Below, one piece after another: positions 34,291 to 45,066 of a DNA stretch of 64,000 nucleotides; positions within the stretch are counted from its first letter, which is position 1, and each line of letters opens with the position of its first letter. This DNA comes from Bradyrhizobium manausense. Lineage in GTDB: Bacteria > Pseudomonadota > Alphaproteobacteria > Rhizobiales > Xanthobacteraceae. The notes under the pieces are model-generated. The model saw only the letters and a list, made by a program, of their open reading frames with translations. It was not told the origin of the DNA and did no database searches. A program made the position numbers and the translations under genes. The DNA lies in NCBI RefSeq assembly GCF_018129685.1, contig NZ_JAFCLG010000001.1, positions 558,001-622,000 of the forward strand, read 5' to 3'.

Positions 34291-35894
34291 CACATCCTGA
34301 ACAAGCCGAACTTGGTCGGTTCGATCGGCGCATTCGACGCTGCCGAGAGGCCAAGGCCGAGCACGAGGCGCGTATCGGCCGGATCGATCACGCCATCGTC
34401 CCAGAGGCGCGCGGTCGCGTAATACGGATGCCCCTGGCTCTCATATTGGTCGCGGATCGGCTTGCGGAACTTGTCTTCCTCTTCCCTGGACCAGCTATCG
34501 CCCTTGGCCTCGATATTGTCGCGGCGGACTTGGCTCAGCACCATCGAGGCCTGCTCGCCGCCCATCACCGAGATGCGCGCGTTCGGCCACATCCAGAGAA
34601 AGCGCGGCGCATAGGCGCGGCCGCACATGCCGTAATTGCCCGCGCCGTAGGAGCCGCCGATCACCACGGTGAATTTCGGCACCGAGGCCGTCGCCACCGC
34701 CGTCACCAGCTTGGCGCCATCACGCGCGATGCCGCCCGCCTCGTATTTCTTGCCAACCATGAAGCCGGTGATGTTCTGCAGGAACACCAGGGGAATGCCG
34801 CGCTGGCAGCACAGCTCGATGAAATGCGCGCCCTTCAGCGAGCTCTCGCTGAAGAGAATGCCGTTATTGGCGATGATGCCGACCGGATAACCCCAGATAT
34901 GGGCGAAGCCGCACACCAGCGTCGTGCCGTAGAGTTTTTTGAACTCGTCGAACTCGGAACCATCAACCACACGCGCGATGATGTCGCGCACGTCGAACGG
35001 CTTGCGGCCATCGACGGGCACCACGCCGTAAATCTCCTCCGCCGCGAACAGCGGATCGCGCGGCGGATGCATGTTCAGGTTCGGCCGCACGGAGGGCTTC
35101 AACGTGCCGACGATGCGCCGGGCGATACCGATCGCGTGCGCATCGTTCTGGGCGTAATGGTCGGTGACGCCTGATTGCCGCGAATGGACATCGGCGCCAC
35201 CGAGCTCCTCCGCGCTGACGACCTCACCGGTCGCGGCCTTCACCAGCGGCGGCCCGCCGAGGAAGATCGTGCCTTGATTGCGGACGATGATGCTCTCGTC
35301 CGACATGGCCGGCACATAGGCGCCGCCAGCGGTGCAGGACCCCATCACGATCGCGATCTGCGGGATACCCTGTGAGGACATCTGCGCCTGATTGAAGAAT
35401 ATCCGGCCGAAATGGCGCTCGTCCGGAAAGATCTCGTCCTGCAGCGGCAGGAAGGCGCCGCCGGAATCGACCATGTAGACGCAGGGAAGATTGTTCTGCC
35501 GCGCGATATCCTGCGCGCGCAGATGCTTCTTCACCGTCATCGGATAGTAGGTGCCGCCCTTGATGGTGGCGTCGTTGGCGACGACCACGCATTCGCGGCC
35601 CGCGATGCGTCCGACGCCGGTGACGATGCTTGCCGAATGCACGTCGCCGCCATAGAGGCCATGGGCCGCCAGCGGCGACAGCTCCAGGAACGACGTCCCG
35701 GGATCGACCAGCAGATCGACGCGTTCGCGCGCCAGCATCTTGCCGCGTGACGTGTGGCGGTTGCGCGAAGCCTCGCCGCCGCCGCCGGCGACTTGCGCGA
35801 GCTTCTCGCGCAAATCCGCGACGAGCCCGCGCATGGCGTCGGCGTTGCGCGAAAAATCCTGGGAAGATGGATCGATGCTGGACTGGAGCGGCAT
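34290..35894 (-). CDS. mccB: 3-methylcrotonyl-CoA carboxylase carboxyltransferase beta subunit
   Basis: 534 residues. Carboxyltransferase family with [25 protein letters not shown] at the N-terminus, [56 protein letters not shown] and [16 protein letters not shown], all diagnostic of the MCC beta type. It transfers CO2 from biotin to methylcrotonyl-CoA. It lies 35 bases downstream of ivd; ATG 35894 was chosen over an open upstream extension that lacks homology. Confidence 0.94.
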   Translation of the reverse strand: MPLQSSIDPSSQDFSRNADAMRGLVADLREKLAQVAGGGGEASRNRHTSRGKMLARERVDLLVDPGTSFLELSPLAAHGLYGGDVHSASIVTGVGRIAGRECVVVANDATIKGGTYYPMTVKKHLRAQDIARQNNLPCVYMVDSGGAFLPLQDEIFPDERHFGRIFFNQAQMSSQGIPQIAIVMGSCTAGGAYVPAMSDESIIVRNQGTIFLGGPPLVKAATGEVVSAEELGGADVHSRQSGVTDHYAQNDAHAIGIARRIVGTLKPSVRPNLNMHPPRDPLFAAEEIYGVVPVDGRKPFDVRDIIARVVDGSEFDEFKKLYGTTLVCGFAHIWGYPVGIIANNGILFSESSLKGAHFIELCCQRGIPLVFLQNITGFMVGKKYEAGGIARDGAKLVTAVATASVPKFTVVIGGSYGAGNYGMCGRAYAPRFLWMWPNARISVMGGEQASMVLSQVRRDNIEAKGDSWSREEEDKFRKPIRDQYESQGHPYYATARLWDDGVIDPADTRLVLGLGLSAASNAPIEPTKFGLFRM

Positions 35895-35929
35895 TGAGGT
35901 CCCGCGTTTCTCGTGACGTGGTTGGGGGT

Positions 35930-37102
35930 TCAGGCGGTTTCCGACATCAGTTCGCGGCCGATCAGCATGCGACGTACCTCCGAGGTGCCGGCGCCGATCT
36001 CGTAGAGCTTTGCATCGCGCCACAGACGCCCGACCGGAAAGTCGGTTGTATAGCCGACACCGCCGAGCGCCTGGATCGCCTCGCCCGCCATCCACGTCGC
36101 CTTCTCCGCGGAGTAGAGGATCGCGGCCGCCGCGTCCTTGCGCAAGCTGCGCGCGTGGCCACCGCGGTCGCAGGCCTTTCCGACGGCGTAGACATAAGCA
36201 CGCGTGGCCTGCCAGGTCGAATACATGTCGGCGAGTTTGCCCTGCATCAGCTGGAAATCGCCGATCGGCTGCCCGAACTGCTTGCGCTCATGCATGTAGG
36301 GCACCACCGCATCCATGCACGCCGCCATGATACCGAGCGGGCCGCCCGACAGCACCGCCCGCTCATAGTCGAGGCCGGACATCAGCACCTTGACGCCCTC
36401 GCCGACCTGCCCCAGCACGTTCTCCGCCGGCACCTCGCAATCATCGAAGAACAGCGGATAGGTGTTGGAGCCGCGCATGCCGAGCTTGTCGAGATGCTGG
36501 CCGTGGGTGAAGCCCTTGAAGCCCTTCTCGATGAGGAAGGCGGTCATGCCGCGCGGCCCAGCCTCGGGATCGGTCTTGGCATAGACCACCAGCACGTCGG
36601 CATCGCCGCCATTGGTGATCCACATCTTCGAACCGTTGAGCACGTAGCGGTCGCCGCGCTTGTCGGCGCGCAGCTTCATCGAGACGACGTCGGAGCCGGC
36701 GCCCGGCTCGGACATCGCGAGTGCGCCGACATGCTCGCCGGAAATCAGCTTTGGCAGATAGCGCCGGCGCTGCGCGTCGTTGCCGTTGCGGCGGATCTGG
36801 TTGACGCAGAGATTGGAATGCGCGCCGTAAGACAGGCCCACGGCGGCGGAGCCGCGCGAGATCTCCTCCATGGCGACGATATGGGCGAGATAGCCCATGT
36901 TGGAGCCGCCATATTCTTCCGGGGCGGTCAAGCCGAGCAGGCCGAGGTCGCCGAGGCGCTTCCAGAGATCGGCCGGGAACAGATTGGCCTTCTCGATCTC
37001 CGCGGCGCGCGGCGCCACCTCCGCCTCGACAAAAGCGCGCAACGTGTCGCGCAGCATGCTGATGTCTTCGCCCAGATCGAAGTCGATGCTCGGGATGTTC
37101 AA
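35930..37102 (-). CDS. ivd: Isovaleryl-CoA dehydrogenase
   Basis: 390-residue acyl-CoA dehydrogenase oxidising isovaleryl-CoA with FAD. Motifs: [55 protein letters not shown], and the catalytic glutamate in [15 protein letters not shown] (Glu247), the position characteristic of IVD. There is no ATG start: TTG 37102 sits seven bases after a perfect AGGAGG, which decides the start and may limit expression. First gene of the leucine-degradation operon; divergent from an AraC-type regulator across a 114-base promoter region. Confidence 0.94.
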   Translation of the reverse strand: MNIPSIDFDLGEDISMLRDTLRAFVEAEVAPRAAEIEKANLFPADLWKRLGDLGLLGLTAPEEYGGSNMGYLAHIVAMEEISRGSAAVGLSYGAHSNLCVNQIRRNGNDAQRRRYLPKLISGEHVGALAMSEPGAGSDVVSMKLRADKRGDRYVLNGSKMWITNGGDADVLVVYAKTDPEAGPRGMTAFLIEKGFKGFTHGQHLDKLGMRGSNTYPLFFDDCEVPAENVLGQVGEGVKVLMSGLDYERAVLSGGPLGIMAACMDAVVPYMHERKQFGQPIGDFQLMQGKLADMYSTWQATRAYVYAVGKACDRGGHARSLRKDAAAAILYSAEKATWMAGEAIQALGGVGYTTDFPVGRLWRDAKLYEIGAGTSEVRRMLIGRELMSETA

Positions 37103-37216
37103 GGCGATTCCTCCTAGATCTTGTCGGCCTCAACGTACCCCTGCCCGGGCGTTCTGGCGGTCGAAAAGGTTGCATTTTCCGCCAAGTTTGGCGAGGATTT
37201 TCGAGAGGGATTTTCG

Positions 37217-38245
37217 ATGACCTTTCAATCTGCAACCGCGACACCCCGCCGCGCCGTGACCCCCGCCGCCTTCGTCCGCGGCGTGGTTGCGGCCTACGCC
37301 CGCTACGGGCGGAATCCGGCCGAGGCGCTGGCCAGGGGGCAAGTCCTCGCGGACCTCGTTGAGTCGGCCGATGGGCGGGTGACCGCGGCACAGTTCGAGG
37401 CCCTGGCGGGCCATGCGATGCGCGAGCTCGACGACGAGGCGCTCGGCTGGTTTTCCCGACGGCTGCCGTGGGGCACCTACGGCATGCTGTGCCGCGCCTC
37501 CATCACCGCGCCGACCCTCGAGGTCGCACTCAAGCGCTGGTGCCGGCATCATCGGCTGCTGACAGAAGATGTGCTCTTCGAGCTGACGGTCAGCGGCGAG
37601 ACCGCGACCATCTCCATTCGCGAGCAGCGCGATCTCGGCCCCTTGCGTGAATTCTGCCTCGTCACCCTGCTCCGCTACGTGCTCGGCTTCTCCTGCTGGG
37701 CTGTGGATTCTGCCATCGCGCTGCGCGCAGCGGAATTCCCCTATGCCGAGCCCGGCCACGTCTCGGTCTATCCGACCATCTTCTGCAAGCACGTCCGCTT
37801 CGAAGCGGATGGCGCACGCATCGTCTTCGACAGGCATTATCTTTCGCTGCCGCTGACCCGCAGCGCCGCCGATCTCGACAGCATGCTCAAGGGTGCGCTG
37901 CGGCTGACCGTGCTGCCCTATCGTCGCGATCGTCTGCTGGTCGAGCGTGTCCGGCGTGTGCTGCGCGAGGCGCGCGGACGCATTCTCGGCGCGGAGGATG
38001 TCGCCAGCGAACTCGCGCTCTCGACCCGCACCATGCACCGCCGCCTGCGCGAGGAGGCAACTTCGCTGCGCGACCTCAAGGAAGAAGCAAAGCTCGAGCT
38101 TGCCAAGCAGGAGCTGATGCGCGGCCGCACGCCGATCAAGCGGATCGCGGAAATCGCCGGCTTCCGCAACGAGAAGAGCTTTTCGCGCGCCTTTCGCAGC
38201 TGGACCGGCGCCAGCCCGCGCGAGTTTCGCGGCCGGTATCGCTGA
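37217..38245 (+). CDS. AraC-family transcriptional regulator
   Basis: 342 residues. The N-terminal ~230 residues match the arabinose-binding-like domain of the OruR/ArgR-type AraC group (LPWGTYGMLCRASITAPTLE). The C-terminal HTH_18 has both helix-turn-helices: GRILGAEDVASELALSTRTMHRRLREE and GRTPIKRIAEIAGFRNEKSFSRAFRSWTGASPREFR. ATG 37217 follows AGAGGG. Divergent to ivd, so it probably controls the isovaleryl-CoA/leucine operon; that link is inference from position. Confidence 0.9.
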   Translation: MTFQSATATPRRAVTPAAFVRGVVAAYARYGRNPAEALARGQVLADLVESADGRVTAAQFEALAGHAMRELDDEALGWFSRRLPWGTYGMLCRASITAPTLEVALKRWCRHHRLLTEDVLFELTVSGETATISIREQRDLGPLREFCLVTLLRYVLGFSCWAVDSAIALRAAEFPYAEPGHVSVYPTIFCKHVRFEADGARIVFDRHYLSLPLTRSAADLDSMLKGALRLTVLPYRRDRLLVERVRRVLREARGRILGAEDVASELALSTRTMHRRLREEATSLRDLKEEAKLELAKQELMRGRTPIKRIAEIAGFRNEKSFSRAFRSWTGASPREFRGRYR

Positions 38246-38418
38246 TGCTGTGCGTCCCGCGGTTTGAATTGTGTCTGGCGAGACACAGGTTGCATCAAAC
38301 TGCGTCATGCCGCCAGAGGTGTCATTGTCCGTCCGATCGGGTGGAACTAGCGTCGTGATGGACCGCATTTCAAGAAGGGGAATGCCGGACCGACCGCGTA
38401 TCGGGTCTGGGGCGTATC

Positions 38419-41400
38419 ATGACGTGCAGTGCGTACCGCCATGGACAGGCGGCTCCTGTCCATGTCTGCGCTTCGCGGCGCAACGCCTGGCTGCTTGGCT
38501 GCTCGCTGGCGATCAGCATCATCGCGGCGGCTGATCCCGCCGTATCGCAAACCCAGGTCAACCAGACCTTCAATTCGCAGGGACCTGCGCCGAGGACCGG
38601 CCCGGTCTACGCCGTGCAGTCCGCAGACGCCGCTCCGAACGGCACGGAATCTGGCGCGGTCCAGATCGTCCTGCCGGACTTCGCGCTCGGCGCTAATACT
38701 TATTTCGCCGGCACGCCGAATGGCGGCATCTGGTTCACGAAAGACGGTGGTACGAGCTGGAAAGCGCTGACCGACAATCAGGCCTCATTGTCGATCGGTT
38801 CGCTCAGCCTTGATCCGACCGACACGAGCGGCAAGACCATCATCGCCGGTATCGGCCTCGTCGATAACGGTGAATACAGCCAATTCAACATTGCCGGCCG
38901 CGGTGGCCCGACGACAGGACTGCTCTACACGTCTGACGGCGGCGCCTCCTGGCGCGCGCTCGGCGGTGCAACGCTTGCCGGTGAAAGTGTCGCGAGTGCA
39001 TTGGCGCGTGGCAGCGTCATCCTGGCGGCCACCTTCGAGACCCAGGATGCGCTTGGCCCCACAGCCGGCTACGGGCTTTTCCGCAGCGTCGACGGAGGCG
39101 CCACCTTCTCGCGGATCACGGGCAAGGTCGGCACGGGCCTGCCGAATGCCGCGGTGACCTCGATGGTGGCCGATCCCGGCGATCCCATGACGATCTATGC
39201 CGCCGTGAAAACCGGCGCCAACAAGGCAGCCACCGCCGTCTATATCAGTCACGACACCGGCGCGACGTGGACACCCATCTTCACGGCAGCGAACAGTGCC
39301 GGCATCATCACCGCGGGGGGTGATCAGACCACCATCACGCTGGCAGCTGGCCCCAGCGGATCTCTCGCCATCGCAATCAGCGACCTCCGGCATTCGCCGA
39401 ACACATCCTTTCTCGCCGGCGTGTTCCTGTCAGGCGACCAGGGCGGCACCTGGAATCGGCTCACAGCGGCCCCCAATGTCGTTCCCTCCGAGGGGCAAAC
39501 GCCGGTCAACCTGCACCTTGCGATCGATCCCACCAACAAGAACATCGTCTATCTGACCGGCGACGCGCATACGGGCTGCAATAACTCACCCGGCACCGAT
39601 CTCTGCACCCTCCAGGCGTGGCGGCTCAACTACAACACTGGCAGCAATACATCGACGGCCACGAGCCTGACATTCGAAGGCACCGCGCCAACTTTCACGA
39701 ACGCCAACACCGCGCATGCCGACTCGCGCTCGATCACCTTCGATCAGTCCGGCAATCTGATCCTGAGCAGCGACGGTGGCATCTATCGGCTGACGAACCC
39801 GCAAGGCAGCGGCACGTGGCGGGGAATGAACGGCAACCTGTCGGCATTCGAGTCCTATGTCGTCGCCTACGATGCCAACAGCAAGCGGCTCGGCGTCGCG
39901 TCACAGGACAATGGCGTATCGCTGCAGTCCGCGCCAGGCAGCATGACCTTCAACGCCATCAACCTTGGCGACGGCACCAACATCGCGATCAACGACCGCA
40001 CGCTGACCGGCCAGAGCGCGATCTACTCGACGATCGATTATCTCGGCTTCGTCAGCCGCATGATCGTCAACAAGCAGGGCCAGGTTCTCAGCCCGTTTCC
40101 AAATTCGACCGGCAATCCCGGCGGCATTCCGATCACCTGCAATGGCGGCCAATATTGCGGAGACGTTGTGAATGCAAACACCACGTTCGGCGCGCAATTC
40201 GTCCTCAACAAGGTTGATCCCCGGCTGATTGCGATCAGCGGAGCAACCGACCTCTACACGACGCAGGATCCCTTGACCGGCAGCAACGGCATCAGCGCCG
40301 CCGGCATCGATTTGACGTTGACCGATCTTGGCTCTCCGGGCACCGCCAGCGTGATATCCTACGGCACGTTCAACGACACGCGCGCCATCGCCATCGGCGT
40401 CGGAACCGGTGGTGCCGGCGCAGTCTGGTTCAGCACCACCAACGCTGCGGGGTCGCTGACGCAGCTCGGCAATTACAGCGGCGACACGCCGACCGGCATC
40501 GTTTTCGACACCCGCATCCAGTCGCGCATCTTCGTGGCCGATGCCAGCAATCTCTACTACACGCGCAATGCAACCGGTGCCGCGACCTTCGCAACGCTGA
40601 CCAGCAACCTGCCGCAAGGGTTCATCAGGCCGACCTCGGTCGAGTTCATTGCCAACAACGGTGTCAATGCCCTCCTCGTCGGCGGCATGAACACGCCCCT
40701 GTCCTGCACCTCGGCCCGGAACGGCTGCATCGTCTCGAGCACGCAAAGCCCGATCACGGCTGCCGACAGCGATACATCGGGCCTGTTGTCGAATTGGCGC
40801 GCCTTCGGCCAGGGCCTTCCCAACACGCTCGTCTATCAGATGGCTTACAATCCAACTGTCGACGTGCTGGCCGTGTCCTCGATCGGCCGCGGCGCCTATG
40901 CGCTCTACGATGTCACAAGCTATTTCCCGCAGGCGAGCGTGCTCCAGTTCGGACTCGCCGACAACAACTCCGCGCCCGATGCCTCCTATCTCACCGACGG
41001 CACCGTCGGGTCTCGCCCGCTGATCAAATACGGCTCGGGCACGCTGATGATCGCGGGCAATGCCAGCTACACCGGCGGGACCACCATCAATGGCGGCGTG
41101 CTGGTGCTGGGCAATGGCGGCGCGAGCGGCAGCGTGCTCGGCAACGTCACTTTCTGCTCCAATGCCGGCGATCCAAGTTGCGATGCCTCAACCAGCAAGA
41201 CGCTGGCGTTCAACCGCTCGGACGTCTTCATCTATGGCGGCAACATTTCTGGACCGGGCCAGGTGGTCCAGGCAGGCACGGGCACGACCATCCTGTCCGG
41301 CACCAGCAATTATAGCGGGCCGACCATCGTCGATGCGGGCATGCTGAGCGTCACCGGCTTGATCACTTCGAACGTCACGGTCAATGCCGGCGGTGCGCTG

Positions 41401-42960
41401 TCCGGCAACGGCACGGTCGGCAGCGTCAATATCAATGCCGGCGGCCTGCTGACACCAGCTCATCCCGGCAGCGCGCTAACGGTGCAGGGAAGCCTCGCCT
41501 TCGCGACCGCCGGCGCCTATCTCGTCGAGATCAATGCGGGCGTGGCGGATCGCGTCAATGTCAACGGTCCGGCCACACTGGGCGGCAACGTCCTCGTGGC
41601 GCTGCTGGGGAGCAGTTTCGTCAAGCAGTCCTATCTGATCCTCAACGCGACCGGGGGCATCACGGGCACCTTCGCCGGCGTCAACAATCTGCCCGCCGGC
41701 GTGGTGGGAACACTGACTGGCGATAGCAACAACGTCGTCCTGTCGCTATCGCTGAACTACAACGCATCGGGCAATCTCAACGCCAATCAGCAGAATGTCG
41801 GCAATGCGCTCAGCCAGTTCTTCAACACCAACGGCTCCATTCCCGTAAGCTATGTCGGGCTGTCGCCCGCAGCGCTGTCGCAGATCGCGGGTGAAGCGGC
41901 GACCGGGTCGCAGCAAACCACTTTCCAGGCGATGAGCCAGTTCATCACGACGCTGCTCGATCCCTTCATCGGTGGCCGCGAGACGCCGCCCACGCCGCCC
42001 CCCGCAACGGCCTATACGGAGGACGACAAGGCCAGCGCTTACGCCGCCTCCCGCGCGACACGCTCCGAGCGCGAGCGTGCCGCCTACGCCGCCGTGTTCA
42101 ACAAGGCGCCGCTGCGGCAGGCCTATGACCCGCACTGGAGCGTCTGGGCCTCCGGCTTTGGCGGCTCCCAGACCACTGACGGCAACACCGCGGCGGGATC
42201 GAATGCCGCCACCAGCCGCATCTTCGGCATGGCCGCAGGTGCCGACTATCTGCTGTCACCACGTACGATTGCCGGCTTCGCGCTATCAGGCGGCGGCACC
42301 AGCTTCTCGGTCGCCAATTCCGGCACCGGCCGCTCCGACCTGTTCCAGGCCGGCGCCTATGTCAGGCACACGGCTGGCGCTGCCTATGTCGCCGGCGCGC
42401 TCGCCTATGGCTGGCAGGATGTCACCACCGACCGGATGGCGATGGCCGACAAGCTGCACGCCGAGTTCAACGCCAACGCATTGTCGGGACGGGTCGAGGG
42501 TGGCTATCGTTACGCGACGAAATGGGCGGGTTTCACGCCCTATGCGGCCGGGCAGTTCACGACCTTCTGGCTGCCGGCTTACACGGAAACCCCGGTCGTC
42601 GGCGCAAGCGCGTTCGCGCTGGCCTATGGCGCCCAGACCGCGACCGATGTGCGCACCGAGCTCGGCATCCGCGCCGATCGTTCCTTTGCACTCGCGACCG
42701 GCCTCCTGACGCTGCGCGGACGGCTGGCCTGGGCGCATGATTTCAACCCGGACCGGAACATCGCCGCAACCTTCCAGGCGCTGCCGGGTGCGGCCTTCGT
42801 CGTCAACGGCGCCGCGCAGGCAAGCGAATCCGCGCTGACGACCGCATCCGCCGAAATGACCTGGCGCAACGGCTGGTCGGCCCTCGCCACATTCGAAGGC
42901 GAATTCTCGCACGTCACCGCAAGCTATGCCGGCAAGGGCGCGCTGCGGTACGCCTGGTAG
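38419..42960 (+). CDS. Large autotransporter with Asp-box (BNR/sortilin-like) passenger
   Basis: 1513 residues. A signal peptide (LLGCSLAISIIAAADPAVS, ending about residue 44) is followed by a passenger with at least five Asp-boxes spaced as in a beta-propeller: TKDGGTSW, TSDGGASW, SVDGGATF, SHDTGATW, SGDQGGTW. Around residues 870-1010 are autotransporter-associated strand repeats (TGGTTINGGVLVLGNGG, SGPTIVDAGMLSVTG, NGTVGSVNINAGGLLTP) that build a beta-helix. The C-terminal ~280 residues (from YDPHWSVWASGFGG) are the outer-membrane barrel, ending in the aromatic tail LRYAW. Likely a type Va surface or released protein; ligand unknown. The start lies in a 173-base gap after araC. Confidence 0.9.
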   Translation: MTCSAYRHGQAAPVHVCASRRNAWLLGCSLAISIIAAADPAVSQTQVNQTFNSQGPAPRTGPVYAVQSADAAPNGTESGAVQIVLPDFALGANTYFAGTPNGGIWFTKDGGTSWKALTDNQASLSIGSLSLDPTDTSGKTIIAGIGLVDNGEYSQFNIAGRGGPTTGLLYTSDGGASWRALGGATLAGESVASALARGSVILAATFETQDALGPTAGYGLFRSVDGGATFSRITGKVGTGLPNAAVTSMVADPGDPMTIYAAVKTGANKAATAVYISHDTGATWTPIFTAANSAGIITAGGDQTTITLAAGPSGSLAIAISDLRHSPNTSFLAGVFLSGDQGGTWNRLTAAPNVVPSEGQTPVNLHLAIDPTNKNIVYLTGDAHTGCNNSPGTDLCTLQAWRLNYNTGSNTSTATSLTFEGTAPTFTNANTAHADSRSITFDQSGNLILSSDGGIYRLTNPQGSGTWRGMNGNLSAFESYVVAYDANSKRLGVASQDNGVSLQSAPGSMTFNAINLGDGTNIAINDRTLTGQSAIYSTIDYLGFVSRMIVNKQGQVLSPFPNSTGNPGGIPITCNGGQYCGDVVNANTTFGAQFVLNKVDPRLIAISGATDLYTTQDPLTGSNGISAAGIDLTLTDLGSPGTASVISYGTFNDTRAIAIGVGTGGAGAVWFSTTNAAGSLTQLGNYSGDTPTGIVFDTRIQSRIFVADASNLYYTRNATGAATFATLTSNLPQGFIRPTSVEFIANNGVNALLVGGMNTPLSCTSARNGCIVSSTQSPITAADSDTSGLLSNWRAFGQGLPNTLVYQMAYNPTVDVLAVSSIGRGAYALYDVTSYFPQASVLQFGLADNNSAPDASYLTDGTVGSRPLIKYGSGTLMIAGNASYTGGTTINGGVLVLGNGGASGSVLGNVTFCSNAGDPSCDASTSKTLAFNRSDVFIYGGNISGPGQVVQAGTGTTILSGTSNYSGPTIVDAGMLSVTGLITSNVTVNAGGALSGNGTVGSVNINAGGLLTPAHPGSALTVQGSLAFATAGAYLVEINAGVADRVNVNGPATLGGNVLVALLGSSFVKQSYLILNATGGITGTFAGVNNLPAGVVGTLTGDSNNVVLSLSLNYNASGNLNANQQNVGNALSQFFNTNGSIPVSYVGLSPAALSQIAGEAATGSQQTTFQAMSQFITTLLDPFIGGRETPPTPPPATAYTEDDKASAYAASRATRSERERAAYAAVFNKAPLRQAYDPHWSVWASGFGGSQTTDGNTAAGSNAATSRIFGMAAGADYLLSPRTIAGFALSGGGTSFSVANSGTGRSDLFQAGAYVRHTAGAAYVAGALAYGWQDVTTDRMAMADKLHAEFNANALSGRVEGGYRYATKWAGFTPYAAGQFTTFWLPAYTETPVVGASAFALAYGAQTATDVRTELGIRADRSFALATGLLTLRGRLAWAHDFNPDRNIAATFQALPGAAFVVNGAAQASESALTTASAEMTWRNGWSALATFEGEFSHVTASYAGKGALRYAW

Positions 42961-42962
42961 CT

Positions 42963-42984
42963 CGCGGGACGCCCCTATCCCGCG
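42963..42984. terminator. Short hairpin between convergent autotransporter and Lrp genes
   Basis: CGCGGGA (42963-42969) pairs with TCCCGCG (42978-42984). Only 14 bases separate the two stop codons, so the stem overlaps the Lrp stop. No U-tract; bidirectional termination is inferred from position. Confidence 0.35.
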
Positions 42985-43469
42985 GGAGCCGCCGCCGTGA
43001 TCTCCTGCACCGGCAGCGGCACGTCCTTCGCCACGCCCAGCACCGGGAAGCTGCGGACGTTCTTCACGTTCGGCATGGCGGCGAAATGCAGAAGCTGCTG
43101 CCGCATGCTCTCGACGGTCGGCGCCACGCATTTGAGGAGATAGTCGATATCGCCCGAGATGCGCCAGCACTGCTGGATGCGCGGGATCGCCGATATCGAG
43201 CTCTCGAACGCCTCGAGCACCGGCTGCGCCTGGCTGCCGAGCTGGATCGAGACAAACGACACCACCTCATAGCCGAGCAGCCGTTCGTCGATAACGGCCC
43301 GCACCGCGCGGATCACGCCGCGGCTGAACAGCGATTTGAGTCGCCGCAGGCAGTTCGGCGCAGACACGCCAACGCGCAGCGCCAGCTCGTTGTTGCGGAC
43401 GCGCCCGTCATTCTGGAGCGCAGCTAGTATCTTCAGATCGACGCCGTCGAGCTGATCACGCCCGGCCAT
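42975..43469 (-). CDS. Lrp/AsnC family transcriptional regulator
   Basis: 164 residues. The N-terminal winged helix is GVDLKILAALQNDGRVRNNELALRVGVSAPNCLRRLKSLFSRGVI, and the C-terminal RAM/ligand-binding fold includes the Asn/Gly turn CWRISGDIDYLLKCVAPTVE. Such proteins respond to amino acids and often act on neighbours. It is divergent from the P47-like cluster (212-base gap) and convergent with the autotransporter, so either could be a target; that is inference only. Confidence 0.92.
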   Translation of the reverse strand: MAGRDQLDGVDLKILAALQNDGRVRNNELALRVGVSAPNCLRRLKSLFSRGVIRAVRAVIDERLLGYEVVSFVSIQLGSQAQPVLEAFESSISAIPRIQQCWRISGDIDYLLKCVAPTVESMRQQLLHFAAMPNVKNVRSFPVLGVAKDVPLPVQEITAAAPAG

Positions 43470-43681
43470 ACACTACCTCGTCATGGTCCCGTCATATGAG
43501 GTAACGAAGCACGCGTCGAATTCCGTGCCAAGGGGCTGGAGCGGGCTCGCAGGCGCCCCGTCGGACATCCAGCGGCAACCATTCCGCGCATCTCTCATTC
43601 GTTGCCCGCGTCAGACATTCAACCTTGACGCGACATGGTTTGTCGATAAGCTGCCAGCGTTTTATTTAAGAGCTTTTCAGC

Positions 43682-45010
43682 ATGGATTTGTACGGCTGGG
43701 ATTTTGCCTGCGCGTGCTCGTCTCGCGCGCTGAACAAGCTGCTCGAACTCCAGTTCAAAGCCACGCCCGCCTCCCTCTCTTTCGACGATGGAGCCGGCAC
43801 CACGATCTACGCGCAGCTCGATGCCTGGCGCATTGTCGCGGGTGGATCGGACAAGAAGCTCCATATCGAGATTCCGGTGCGGACCGGAACCATTTCCACG
43901 CCGCTCGCATCCGGTCAGATCGACGGCGTGGTCATCGTTGCGGAAATCGAGCTCGCTTTCGTGCTCAATGCTTCCGCGAAGGTGAACGACCTGAAGTTCA
44001 ACTTCACATCGGTCGCTTCGCAACCGAACGACCCAAAGACTGGCAGCGTCCTCATCGTCACCCCCGATCGCAACAACCTTCTCGCCAAGCTGCCGAACGG
44101 CGGTGTGGTCGCCATGGCCTTGCATGACAGCGTCCCGCGCTGCCTGATCGCCAACAACGACAAGCTGTCCTATGTGTTCGCATCACTCAACCTGACGCCA
44201 ACCGGCGCGGCATCCTGGTTCACGCCGCAGAACACCACATACATTTACGTTCAGGGCGGTGCTGCATCTCAAGACTATCTCGCGCTGCTGGGCATGGTCT
44301 CCAATGCCGACACCAGCAAGCTGGCCCGCGCCATCGACCCGTCACTGTGCGACGGCAAGAACGATGTCTGCATCGGTTTTTCGGGTCAGGTCTTTCTCGA
44401 GCACGTGGTCAAGCCGAAGCTGCCTGCCAGCTATGTCGGGGCGACCGACGCCAACTTCGTCATGCGCGACCTGGGCATCCCGAACACCAGCCCCATCATC
44501 ATGAATTCCGGGGCCTTGACCTGCCCGTCGGTGCGCAGCGGACTGATCGACTACACGCCGGTGCTGTCGTCCTTTGGCATCGGCATATCAGGCGCGAACA
44601 TGATGTGCTCCGGTTTCGGCGCCTTCGACATCACGGGGCTCGCGGATTCGTCGGTCTCGTTCACTGAGACCGTCAAATTGAAGTCCAGCTTCGACAGCGC
44701 CTCGGGCAAGCTGACCATGGCGCAGGACGGCACGCCGACCTCGGACTACACCACGCATGTCCCGTGGTGGATCTACGTCGTCGCCGCACCGACCCTGATT
44801 TTCGTGGGGCCCTTGGTGCTGATCATCGTCGACGTCGTCATCGCGTCGGTCTGTGCCGCGGTCGCCAATTCCGTCTCCAACAACACCGGCAAGCTCGATC
44901 TGAGCAACTGGTCCGCTAACGTCATCGAATTTCCCGGCGCCAAGAGCTGGGCCGTCAAGGACGCCGGGCTTTCCTCGGCTTTCTACTTGCGTTGCACGAT
45001 CGATACCTGA
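43682..45010 (+). CDS. TULIP family P47-like protein (first of four)
   Basis: 442 residues, no signal peptide. The N-terminus MDLYGWDFACACSSRALNKL, then AQLDAWRIVAGGSDKKLHIEIPV, has the hallmark order of the Clostridium P-47/OrfX family (YGWD, then DxWxIxxGG, then a short Pro-ending strand). OrfX/P47 proteins are TULIP (tubular lipid-binding) folds. A hydrophobic stretch at residues ~362-397 (WWIYVVAAPTLIFVGPLVLI) is inserted before the terminal strand motif KSWAVKDAGLSSAFYLR. ATG 43682 follows AAGAG after an AT-rich leader. It heads a four-gene operon; its length is close to that of clostridial P47. The biochemical role is unknown; lipid binding is inference from fold. Confidence 0.83.
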   Translation: MDLYGWDFACACSSRALNKLLELQFKATPASLSFDDGAGTTIYAQLDAWRIVAGGSDKKLHIEIPVRTGTISTPLASGQIDGVVIVAEIELAFVLNASAKVNDLKFNFTSVASQPNDPKTGSVLIVTPDRNNLLAKLPNGGVVAMALHDSVPRCLIANNDKLSYVFASLNLTPTGAASWFTPQNTTYIYVQGGAASQDYLALLGMVSNADTSKLARAIDPSLCDGKNDVCIGFSGQVFLEHVVKPKLPASYVGATDANFVMRDLGIPNTSPIIMNSGALTCPSVRSGLIDYTPVLSSFGIGISGANMMCSGFGAFDITGLADSSVSFTETVKLKSSFDSASGKLTMAQDGTPTSDYTTHVPWWIYVVAAPTLIFVGPLVLIIVDVVIASVCAAVANSVSNNTGKLDLSNWSANVIEFPGAKSWAVKDAGLSSAFYLRCTIDT

Positions 45011-45066
45011 TCCGCCGCCGGTGGCGCAGGCGCGTTTGCATCGAACTCCATCAACAGGAGCGTCAC

